DNA of 11,964 nt, from contig DJQG01000017.1 of NCBI GenBank assembly GCA_002438685.1, forward strand, positions 1 through 11,964. The letters are read 5' to 3'. The stretch's first letter is position 1; each line of letters starts with the position of its first letter. Positions 1 through 7,553 of this stretch are shown here, piece after piece. This DNA is from Ruminococcaceae bacterium UBA6392 (GTDB taxonomy: Bacteria > Bacillota > Clostridia > Oscillospirales > Acutalibacteraceae). Under the pieces are notes generated by a model that saw nothing but the letters and a program-made list of their open reading frames with translations, did no database searches and was not told the DNA's origin. Made by a program: the position numbers and the translations under genes.

Positions 1-566
1 CGGTTTATCTCGGATATCTCCGCGCCGCACTCCATGAGCCTCGCGGCCAGAATATGCGTGCGGGCAGTCGTGTTCGAGAATTTAAAACAGCCCGTGTCCG
101 TTGAAATTCCGGTATATAGGCAGTTCGCTATCGCGGGGGTTATATCGACTCCGAGCTCGTCTGCGAGCGGACAGAGTATCTCCGCGCACGCCGCGGCAGT
201 GGAGTCAACGCAGAACTCCTTCGCATATTCGGTGTTCGAGCCGTGGTGATCGATGCAAAGATCGACTCTGCCGCTGTACTTCTCCGCCGATTCGTCGGAG
301 AGCAGTTTTATATCCGCCACATCGACTGCGGTTATGAACTTCGGCTCAAAGTCGCCGAAAATTTCAAGTCCCTCCGCCATAAAGTTATATTTCGGGGCTA
401 TTTCATCCGCACATTCGAGTCGGCAGCGTTTGCCGAGCGACTGCAGCATATGCATCAGCGCATAGCCGCAGCCGAGCGTGTCGCCGTCCGGATGGGCGTG
501 GCACAGCACGAGTATATCATCGTTTTCGCGCAGCAGTTCGGCCGCGCGGGCAATGTCAATTCGCAT
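1..566 (-). CDS. nrnA: DHH-family bifunctional oligoribonuclease / pAp phosphatase NrnA (3' end cut by window)
   Basis: Reading the minus strand from an ATG at 566 gives 188 codons and runs off the window edge, so this is the N-terminal 60% or so of a protein usually about 320 residues long. The DHH phosphoesterase signatures are in order: HAHPDGDTLG near residue 23, an aspartate motif DVAD near 82, the namesake DHHGSN near 106, and GISTDTGCFKFSNT near 153. These supply the Mn-binding Asp/His cluster. NrnA enzymes degrade 2-5-nt nanoRNAs and dephosphorylate 3'-phosphoadenosine 5'-phosphate in the cytosol. The start overlaps the end of rbfA by 11 nt, with an AAGGA-type ribosome site inside rbfA, so the two are translationally coupled. 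Position after infB-rbfA is the standard Firmicutes arrangement. The C-terminal DHHA1 substrate-binding domain lies outside the window. Confidence 0.93.
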   Translation of the reverse strand, partial: MRIDIARAAELLRENDDILVLCHAHPDGDTLGCGYALMHMLQSLGKRCRLECADEIAPKYNFMAEGLEIFGDFEPKFITAVDVADIKLLSDESAEKYSGRVDLCIDHHGSNTEYAKEFCVDSTAAACAEILCPLADELGVDITPAIANCLYTGISTDTGCFKFSNTTARTHILAARLMECGAEISEIN

Positions 567-915
567 CTTCATCTTCCTTCAGATCATCGAGCATACGGGC
601 GATATTCATGCCGTGCTCTATCGAGTCATCAGCGACGAACTTGAGCTCCGGGGTCTTGCGCAGACCTAATCTGTGTCCTACCTCGCGGCGGATATAGCCC
701 ATGGCGCTGTCAAGTCCCTTGACGGCTGTTTTGGCGTCGTCGATGCCGCTCATCGAGCTTACGAAAACCTTGGCAAACGAAGCGTCGGAGCTGACCTCGA
801 CCTTGACGACGGTGAGCAGCTTGCCCTGCACGCGCGGGTCCTTGAGCTCGCGCATGACGGCAACTATCTCTCTTTTTATATCCTCGGATATTCTGTCAAT
901 TCTGTATCCTGCCAT
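556..915 (-). CDS. rbfA: 30S ribosome-binding factor A
   Basis: A 119-residue protein starting MAGYRIDRISEDIKRE, the normal size for RbfA. RbfA binds the 30S subunit near the 5' end of 16S rRNA and is needed for late maturation of the small subunit and cold adaptation. Family marks seen are the N-terminal DRI..DIKREI helix, the ELKDPRV stretch near residue 30, and the KH-like half with GYIRREVGHRLGLRKTPELKF near 79-99. An in-frame extension to 987 exists but lies inside infB. The ATG at 915 sits 1 nt after the infB stop and matches the family start. It precedes and overlaps nrnA. Its C-terminus is acidic (KEDEDAN). Confidence 0.95.
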   Translation of the reverse strand: MAGYRIDRISEDIKREIVAVMRELKDPRVQGKLLTVVKVEVSSDASFAKVFVSSMSGIDDAKTAVKGLDSAMGYIRREVGHRLGLRKTPELKFVADDSIEHGMNIARMLDDLKEDEDAN

Positions 916-916
916 A

Positions 917-3330
<2,414 letters not shown>

Positions 3331-3334
<4 letters not shown>

Positions 3335-3663
3335 ACATTATCCTCCCCATAGGCGATGTTAAGTATTGTTTGTATGCGGGACGCGAGTCCCCGGTCGTCG
3401 ACCGTAAGCACGGCGGAGCGCAGCGAAGTTGCATGCCCTATCTCCTGCATGGTGTATCCGGTCTTTATAAGCGGAACTGAGCGTCCCTCGCTGCTGCACG
3501 CGCGTTCAAACTCTTCGCAGAGCCGCTCGGACGCATCGGACGAGAGCAGGCACAGCATTGCGTGACCGTGCTTTATCGCCGTCTGCGCTGCGTCATGACC
3601 GCAGCTGAGCTTTCCCGCTCTGCGGCAGATGCCGAGCATGGAAAGAGCCTTGTCATTCTCCAC
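3331..3663 (-). CDS. ylxQ: L7Ae-family K-turn RNA-binding protein YlxQ
   Basis: A 110-residue protein with the L7Ae/L30e/Gadd45 fold. The N-terminal LSMLGICRRAGKLSCGHDAA segment and the following ALCLLSSDAS-like strand are typical of YlxQ-type proteins. In Bacillus the homologue binds kink-turn RNA; its cellular role is not settled. The start is GTG at 3663, 11 nt inside ylxR, with AAGGAG 10 nt upstream. It overlaps infB by 4 nt at its other end, so ylxR-ylxQ-infB are probably translationally coupled. Position between ylxR and infB is the strongest support for the name, since L7Ae-like proteins are otherwise hard to tell apart. Confidence 0.9.
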
Positions 3664-3925
3664 TTTCGTCCATCTCCTTTTCCATCAGGTCGTAGACCTC
3701 CTGAGGAATCTCGCAGTTGAACTCGCGCTCAAAGCGGTGGGACTTTATCGCCTTTTTAAGGCAGTCTGCGCTGCGGCAGACATAAGCGCCCCTGCCGGGC
3801 TTTCTCCCCGTAAGATCGAGCGAAACTTCGCCCTCCGGGCTGCGAACCACTCTGACGAGCTCTTTTTTCGGCTTCATCTCGTTGCAGCCGTTGCATCTGC
3901 GCAGCGGTATCTTCTTCTGCTTCAC
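3653..3925 (-). CDS. ylxR: YlxR / RnpM, RNase P modulator (DUF448)
   Basis: A small basic protein with the DUF448 marks: IPLRRCNGCNEMKPKKELVRVV at the start, then LDLTGRKPGRGAYVC and a second cysteine (SADC). The first two cysteines (CNGC) suggest a metal-binding or structural site, which is an inference. The family member in Bacillus has been described as an RNase P-binding modulator (RnpM). Two in-frame GTG starts are possible. The one at 3934 (MSGVKQKKIP) has AAAGG only 3 nt upstream. The one at 3925 (MKQKKIP, 90 residues) is preceded by AGGTGA at suitable distance and fits family N-termini better, so I chose it. It sits between nusA (25-35 nt upstream) and ylxQ, which it overlaps. Confidence 0.92.
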   Translation of the reverse strand: MKQKKIPLRRCNGCNEMKPKKELVRVVRSPEGEVSLDLTGRKPGRGAYVCRSADCLKKAIKSHRFEREFNCEIPQEVYDLMEKEMDESGE

Positions 3926-3960
3926 ACCGCTCACCTGCCTTTCAAAAGTAATAAGTCACA

Positions 3961-5061
3961 TTATATATCGAAGTTTATTGTCGGCTCTTCAATACCGCTC
4001 TCGGGCTTTATGTCGATCTTCCAGCCGGTGAGCTTGGCGGCAAGGCGGGCGTTCTGACCCTTGTTGCCGATAGCGAGGGAGAGCTGGCTGTCCGGCACTC
4101 TGACGCGGCAGACTTTCTCTTCGCCCTCTTCGACCGTGACATCAACGACATCGGCGGGAGCGAGCGCCGCCGCGATAAACTCCTCGGGCACATCGCTGTA
4201 TTTGACTATATCTATTTTCTCGCCGCCGAGCAGGTCGACTATCTTGCCGACACGCGCGCCGCGCGGACCGATGCATGCGCCGACGGGATCGACATCCGGG
4301 TCTGCGCTGTAAACTGCCATCTTCGTTCTGGAGCCCGCCTCTCTGGCGACTGCCTTTATCTCGACGGTGCCGTCGAATATCTCGGGAACTTCCTCTTCAA
4401 ACAGTCTTCTGACAAGACCGGGATGAGTTCTCGAAATAGTTGCGCGGGTGTTCTTGTCGGTGCTGCGAACGCCGGCGACATAGACTTTAATAATATCGTT
4501 GGGCTGAAGAACCTCGTCGGGGAGCTGCTCGCTCTTGTAGAGCACGGCTTCGGTCTTGCCGAGGCTGACGACCGCATCGCCCGACTCGGGGATAATGCGC
4601 TGGACGGTGACGGTGATGATCTCCTGATTGTGGCTCTCAAGCTCGCTGCGAAGCTGACCCTGCTCTGCCTCGCGGATAGCCTGACGGAGCATATGCTTGC
4701 CCTTTTCGGCGGTTATTCTGCTGACCTTTGCGGTCTCGACGGGAATCTCAACGATATCGCCGGGCATTGCGCCCTTCTTATACTGCTGAGCCTGCTCGAC
4801 GAGCAGATCAGTGTCGGGATCGGATATCTCGGACACGACGGTCTTGCGCAGATAAACGCGGAACTCGCCCTTGTCGGCGTCAACATCGCAGAAAACGATG
4901 TCCTTGTTGTTATATTCCTTTTTCAGCGCACCGATGAGGACATTCTGGATGCTCTCGCACATCGCGTCAACGGTGACGCCGGTGTCCTTGCTGAGCAGTT
5001 TCACGGCTTCGAAGAACTCCTTGTTCTTCTTGCTTTCCTCGTTTCTTTCTTTTTTATTCAT
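3961..5061 (-). CDS. nusA: Transcription termination/antitermination factor NusA
   Basis: A 366-residue RNA polymerase-binding elongation factor that modulates pausing, termination and antitermination. Domain order: an N-terminal RNAP-binding domain (about 10-130), an S1 domain (about 140-205), KH1 with GACIGPRGARV at 261-271 and KH2 with LAIGNKGQNARL at 329-340. It ends soon after KH2 (GIEEPTINFDI), lacking the acidic repeats of proteobacterial NusA; this is normal for Firmicutes. The ATG at 5061 was chosen. An in-frame extension to 5145 runs through the GC-rich leader hairpin and has no family similarity. The ribosome site is modest: AAAGGA 12 nt away or GGA 4 nt away. It is separated from rimP by an unusually long, repeat-filled gap. 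Confidence 0.96.
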   Translation of the reverse strand: MNKKERNEESKKNKEFFEAVKLLSKDTGVTVDAMCESIQNVLIGALKKEYNNKDIVFCDVDADKGEFRVYLRKTVVSEISDPDTDLLVEQAQQYKKGAMPGDIVEIPVETAKVSRITAEKGKHMLRQAIREAEQGQLRSELESHNQEIITVTVQRIIPESGDAVVSLGKTEAVLYKSEQLPDEVLQPNDIIKVYVAGVRSTDKNTRATISRTHPGLVRRLFEEEVPEIFDGTVEIKAVAREAGSRTKMAVYSADPDVDPVGACIGPRGARVGKIVDLLGGEKIDIVKYSDVPEEFIAAALAPADVVDVTVEEGEEKVCRVRVPDSQLSLAIGNKGQNARLAAKLTGWKIDIKPESGIEEPTINFDI

Positions 5062-5100
5062 TTTCCAAATCAATCCTTTTAAGTGAATTTTTATTTCAAA

Positions 5101-5117
5101 CGGCGCACGGCGCGCCG
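5101..5117 (-). other. GC-rich stem-loop in the nusA leader
   Basis: A perfect 6-bp inverted repeat, CGGCGC (5101-5106) and GCGCCG (5112-5117), encloses a 5-nt loop about 40 nt upstream of the nusA ATG. In the mRNA sense it is followed by TTTGAAATAAAAATT, which is not a clean U-tract, so it is more likely a leader structure or weak attenuator than a full terminator. Confidence 0.5.
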
Positions 5118-5180
5118 GGGATAGCGTTTTCAGACGCAGAATCATTCAATAGATACACCAATCGGCATGCATCGTTTAAC

Positions 5181-5235
5181 CCCTCAGTCTCGGCTTCGCC
5201 GATCCGGCTCCCCTGCAGGGAAGCCAAAATTTGGC
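5181..5235. repeat. REP-like intergenic palindrome cluster
   Basis: Three palindromes lie head to tail. A short hairpin has TCGGC/GCCGA arms (5190-5202, TTC loop). A 20-bp palindrome at 5206-5225 has arms GGCTCCCCTG and CAGGGAAGCC, with one mismatch. GCCAAA/TTTGGC (5223-5235) overlaps it. The CCTCAGTC lead-in, the TTCG-centred hairpin and the CTCCC..GGGAG palindrome resemble dispersed intergenic repeats I remember from gut Clostridia. Whether it is repeated in this genome cannot be seen here. Confidence 0.6.
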
Positions 5236-5308
5236 GATGACACAAATCATAGATAGCCGAACGAGCATGGTTCTCACATCGCGGCTATGCGCGATTTTAC
5301 TCGTCATC
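5236..5308. repeat. MITE-like element, internally deleted copy
   Basis: A 73-bp unit bounded by GATGAC (5236-5241) and GTCATC (5303-5308). Its right half, 5257-5312, matches 5397-5452 of the neighbouring element at about 50 of 56 positions by eye. It lacks the roughly 50-bp middle part of the full copy. It contains its own perfect stem ATCGCG/CGCGAT (5278-5283 with 5290-5295). Confidence 0.65.
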
Positions 5309-5324
5309 AAATCCGCTCAGGGTA

Positions 5325-5448
5325 GATGACGAAAGAAAATTGTGCAGAGCAAGGCGTGAGGTTCTGCACGCGAGGGAGCGCACTTTGTGTGCGTGACCGA
5401 ACGGGCATGGTTCTCACAACGCAGCTATGCGCGATTTTATTCGTCATC
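5325..5448. repeat. MITE-like element, full-length copy overlapping the rimP 3' end
   Basis: A 124-bp unit with terminal inverted repeats: GATGACGAA at 5325-5333 and TTCGTCATC at 5440-5448, perfect over 9 bp and extendable to about 15 with small differences. Internally it has GTGCAGA/TCTGCAC arms (5342-5348 with 5363-5369) and CGCAC/GTGCG (5379-5383 with 5389-5393). It has no coding capacity, so any movement would need a transposase supplied elsewhere. No clear target-site duplication was recognised. The right terminus lies inside the end of rimP. Confidence 0.7.
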
Positions 5449-5928
5449 GGATACGTAGAAGTCGTCGAGCTTTACTGAACTGACTTCTTTCTTTTCAAAG
5501 CATATTCCGCTGCCGTCTTCGCGGGTAACGGTTATCATGCCGTTATCGTAGCTTTCGAGAGTGCCTTTGAAATCGCGCTCGCCGTCGCGGGGACGGATGA
5601 GGCGAACCATAACGGGCGAGCCGATATATTTTTTGAAATGCTCGTCGCGGGTGAGCTGGCGCTCGACTCCGGGTGACGAGACCTCAAGATAATAGCTCTG
5701 CTCTATCGGGTCGGCTTCGTCGAGAGGACCGTCAACGGCGCGGCTGAAATTCTCGCAGTCGGTTATACCGACGCCGCCCTCCTTGTCTATATATATTCTG
5801 AGATACCAGGAAACTCCCTCTTTCTGGAATCGGATATCCCAGATTGAAAGCCCCAGCTGTTCAGCGACGGGAGCAGCTATCTCCCACACGGCGGCTACGG
5901 TGTTGCCGCCCTTGCCTTTGCCTGCCAC
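5437..5928 (-). CDS. rimP: Ribosome maturation factor RimP
   Basis: A protein of about 163 residues that binds the 30S subunit early in its assembly. Family marks are the N-terminal VWEIAAPVAEQLGLSIWDIRFQ segment, the LRIYIDKEGGVGITDCE stretch, and the highly typical LEVSSPGVERQL motif in the middle, followed by a small SH3-like C-terminal domain. Two GTG starts, at 5934 and 5928, lie two codons apart. The AGGAG site is only 2 nt from the first but 8 nt from the second, so I prefer 5928. It is the first gene of the operon. The last residues (VSDDE) extend past the usual KLDDF end; DDE and the stop are encoded by the terminal repeat of the neighbouring MITE-like element. Confidence 0.95.
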   Translation of the reverse strand: MAGKGKGGNTVAAVWEIAAPVAEQLGLSIWDIRFQKEGVSWYLRIYIDKEGGVGITDCENFSRAVDGPLDEADPIEQSYYLEVSSPGVERQLTRDEHFKKYIGSPVMVRLIRPRDGERDFKGTLESYDNGMITVTREDGSGICFEKKEVSSVKLDDFYVSDDE

Positions 5929-5966
5929 AGACACATCTCCTTTTTCAAAAAGTCCCTAACATAAAG

Positions 5967-5992
5967 GAAAGAGCGGGTCACCCCACTCTTTC
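5967..5992 (-). other. Strong stem-loop in the rimP operon leader, GNRA tetraloop
   Basis: In the mRNA sense the arms GAAAGAGUGGG and CCCGCUCUUUC form an 11-bp stem (one G-U pair) closed by a GUGA tetraloop. It lies between the predicted start site and the rimP ribosome site and is not followed by a U-tract. A second small A/U hairpin (5940-5952) abuts the AGGAG site and could partly mask it. Confidence 0.6.
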
Positions 5993-6018
5993 GTCAAGTT
6001 TACATTCCTACAATAGAT

Positions 6019-6047
6019 ATTCTAACACATAAGCCCCGCAATATCAA
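6019..6047 (-). promoter_or_regulatory. Sigma-A-type promoter of the rimP-nusA-infB operon
   Basis: On the minus strand TTGATA (6047-6042) and TAGAAT (6024-6019) are separated by exactly 17 bp. The predicted transcription start is near 6012, giving a leader of about 85 nt that contains the 5967-5992 hairpin. It is the only good promoter seen upstream of rimP. Confidence 0.7.
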
Positions 6048-6061
6048 GGCTTTTTTCAAAT

Positions 6062-6080
6062 ATTTACGCTTTGCATAAAT
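6062..6080 (-). terminator. Weak hairpin after glnA, doubtful terminator
   Basis: Just past the glnA stop, ATTTATGC and GCGTAAAT pair over 8 bp (one U-G) around an AAA loop. The stem is AT-rich and the following bases (ATTTGAAAAAAG in the glnA sense) are not a U-tract. Termination may be leaky, allowing glnA transcripts to enter the rimP operon. Confidence 0.25.
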
Positions 6081-6085
6081 GCTGA

Positions 6086-7417
6086 TCAATATTTGACAAG
6101 GTATCTGTCGATCTCCCACTGAGAGACTCTTGCGCGGTAGCTTCTCCACTCCTCGCGCTTGGCTTCAAGATATTTGTTGAAAACATGGTCGCCGAGCACT
6201 TCTCTCATAAACGGGCTGGCGGCAAAGAGCTTCGTCGCCTCTTCGAGAGACTTGGGCAGGGAGTGTATTCCCGCCGCGGCGCGCTCATCCGCAGTCATGT
6301 CATAGACATTGGCATCGGTAGGTGCAGGAACAGGCAGGTCGCGCTCGATGCCGTCAAGACCGGCAGCGAGGCAGGAAGCCATCTCAAGATACGGATTGCA
6401 CGCCGGATCGGGGCTGCGTATCTCAAGACGGGTACCGAAGCCGCGCGCCGAGGGAATTCGGATAAGCGGGCTGCGGTTCTGAGCCGACCAGGCGACATAT
6501 ACGGGAGCCTCATAGCCGGGCACGAGGCGTTTATATGAATTGACAAGGGGATTGAGCACGAGGGTCATCGGGCGGATATGCTCGAGCACGCCGGCGATGA
6601 AGCTGTATGCAGTCTTGCTGAGATTCAGGCTGTCGCTCTCGTCGCAGAAAGCGTTTTCGCCCGCCTTGAACAACGAGATATTAGTATGCATACCCGAGCC
6701 GCTGATGCCGTAAATGGGCTTGGGCATGAAGGTCGCATGAAGTCCGTGCGATTGGGCGATGCTCTTGACAACATACTTGAAAGTCATGACATTGTCCGCG
6801 GCGGTCAGAACCTCGTCGTATTTGAAGTCTATCTCATGCTGAGCCTCGGCGACCTCATGGTGGGACGCTTCGATTTCAAAGCCCATCTCCTCGAGCGCGA
6901 GGCAGATGTCGCGGCGGCAGTTCTCGCCGCGGTCAACGGGACCGAGATCGAAATAACCTCCCTGGTCGTGAGTCTGGGTAGTGGGCTTGCCGTTTTCGTC
7001 GATATGGAACAGGAAGAATTCGCACTCCGGACCGACGTTGCACGAATAGCCCATGTCCGCCGCTTTCTTTATCGCGCGGCGCAGGACATAGCGCGGGTCG
7101 CCCTCAAAGGGAGTGCCGTCCGAGCAATAGACGTCACAGATAAGGCGCGCGACCTTGTGATCCTCGGAGGTGCGCCACGGGAAGATAACAAAGGTGTCGA
7201 GATCGGGATGCAGATACATGTCCGATTCCTCTATACGCACGAAACCCTCAATCGAAGAGCCGTCAAACATGCACTTGTTGTTGAGCGCTTTTTCGAGCTG
7301 GCTGCGGGTTATCGCGACATTCTTGAGCGAGCCGAGAATATCGGTAAACTGCAGGCGGATAAAGCTGACATTTTCTTCGTCCGCTATCCTCAATATATCT
7401 TCCTTTGTGTATTTCAT
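6086..7417 (-). CDS. glnA: Glutamine synthetase type I (GSI-alpha, Bacillus-like)
   Basis: A 443-residue enzyme making glutamine from glutamate, ammonia and ATP; GSI forms a dodecamer in the cytosol. Visible signatures: DGSSIEGF at 52-59, GPECEFF at 129-135 with metal-ligand glutamates, HHEVAEAQHEIDF at 186-198, SGSGMHTN at 239-246, NSYKRLVPGYEAP at 293-305 with the flap glutamate at 303, the ATP-site run NRSPLIRIP at 314-322, and RLEIRSPDPACNPYL at 330-344. Length and the YRARVSQWEIDRY tail match the B. subtilis enzyme. The adenylylation loop of the GSI-beta class is absent, so control by feedback inhibition is expected. No glnR-like gene is adjacent. The ATG at 7417 has a weak AAAGGCGG ribosome site about 7 nt upstream. 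It is transcribed from its own consensus promoter, divergent from the amidohydrolase. Confidence 0.97.
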   Translation of the reverse strand: MKYTKEDILRIADEENVSFIRLQFTDILGSLKNVAITRSQLEKALNNKCMFDGSSIEGFVRIEESDMYLHPDLDTFVIFPWRTSEDHKVARLICDVYCSDGTPFEGDPRYVLRRAIKKAADMGYSCNVGPECEFFLFHIDENGKPTTQTHDQGGYFDLGPVDRGENCRRDICLALEEMGFEIEASHHEVAEAQHEIDFKYDEVLTAADNVMTFKYVVKSIAQSHGLHATFMPKPIYGISGSGMHTNISLFKAGENAFCDESDSLNLSKTAYSFIAGVLEHIRPMTLVLNPLVNSYKRLVPGYEAPVYVAWSAQNRSPLIRIPSARGFGTRLEIRSPDPACNPYLEMASCLAAGLDGIERDLPVPAPTDANVYDMTADERAAAGIHSLPKSLEEATKLFAASPFMREVLGDHVFNKYLEAKREEWRSYRARVSQWEIDRYLVKY

Positions 7418-7447
7418 AAAGCGACCGCCTTTCGGGCATTTTAATGT

Positions 7448-7485
7448 TGCGGCAGGTACCGCAGCTGATTTTCATTATATCAGCT
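7448..7485 (-). promoter_or_regulatory. Inverted repeat over the glnA -10/start region, plus leader hairpin
   Basis: AGCTGAT (7463-7469) and ATCAGCT (7479-7485) are perfect 7-bp arms 9 nt apart and straddle the glnA -10 box, a position suited to a repressor operator. Next to it TGCGG (7448-7452) and CCGCA (7459-7463) form a hairpin near the 5' end of the transcript. It does not match the GlnR/TnrA box TGTNAN7TNACA, so the binding protein is unknown. Confidence 0.45.
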
Positions 7486-7501
7486 TTTTTACTATTGTCA
7501 A
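7474..7501 (-). promoter_or_regulatory. Consensus promoter of glnA
   Basis: Perfect TTGACA (7501-7496) and perfect TATAAT (7479-7474) with a 16-bp spacer on the minus strand. The predicted start near 7467 gives a leader of about 50 nt. The -35 box shares five bases with that of the divergent amidohydrolase promoter. Confidence 0.75.
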
Positions 7502-7522
7502 GGCGCGCCGGAGTGCTATAAT
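7495..7522 (+). promoter_or_regulatory. Promoter of the amidohydrolase gene
   Basis: TTGTCA (7495-7500) and TATAAT (7517-7522) with a 16-bp spacer on the plus strand. A second, overlapping ATATAATG follows. The predicted leader is about 25 nt, leading into a perfect AAGGAGG (7539-7545). Confidence 0.65.
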
Positions 7523-7553
7523 ATAATGTAAAGACAGCAAGGAGGCTTCAGCT

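Larger units (their letters stand above)
5062..5436. other. rimP-nusA intergenic region, non-coding, repeat-rich
   Basis: This 375-nt gap has no convincing open frame. Going from nusA towards rimP it holds a GC-rich stem-loop in the nusA leader (5101-5117), a REP-like double palindrome (about 5181-5235), and two tandem copies of a small terminal-inverted-repeat element (5236-5308 and 5325-5448). The second copy runs into the rimP stop codon. In many Firmicutes rimP and nusA are much closer together, so this is an expansion by repeats inside an operon. No second promoter for nusA was recognised with confidence. Confidence 0.75.

Noticed and set aside
5062..5145. N-terminal extension of nusA by 28 codons
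   Set aside because: It crosses the GC hairpin of the leader, lacks family similarity and has no ribosome site; the ATG at 5061 fits NusA N-termini.
6031..6056. Plus-strand hairpin AAGCC/GGCTT followed by a T-run, terminator-like
   Set aside because: No plus-strand gene lies upstream to terminate, the stem is only 5 bp with a 12-nt loop, and it coincides with the minus-strand rimP promoter.
6578..7444. 288-codon plus-strand open frame opposite glnA
   Set aside because: Shadow of glnA, whose catalytic motifs fill the minus strand throughout.
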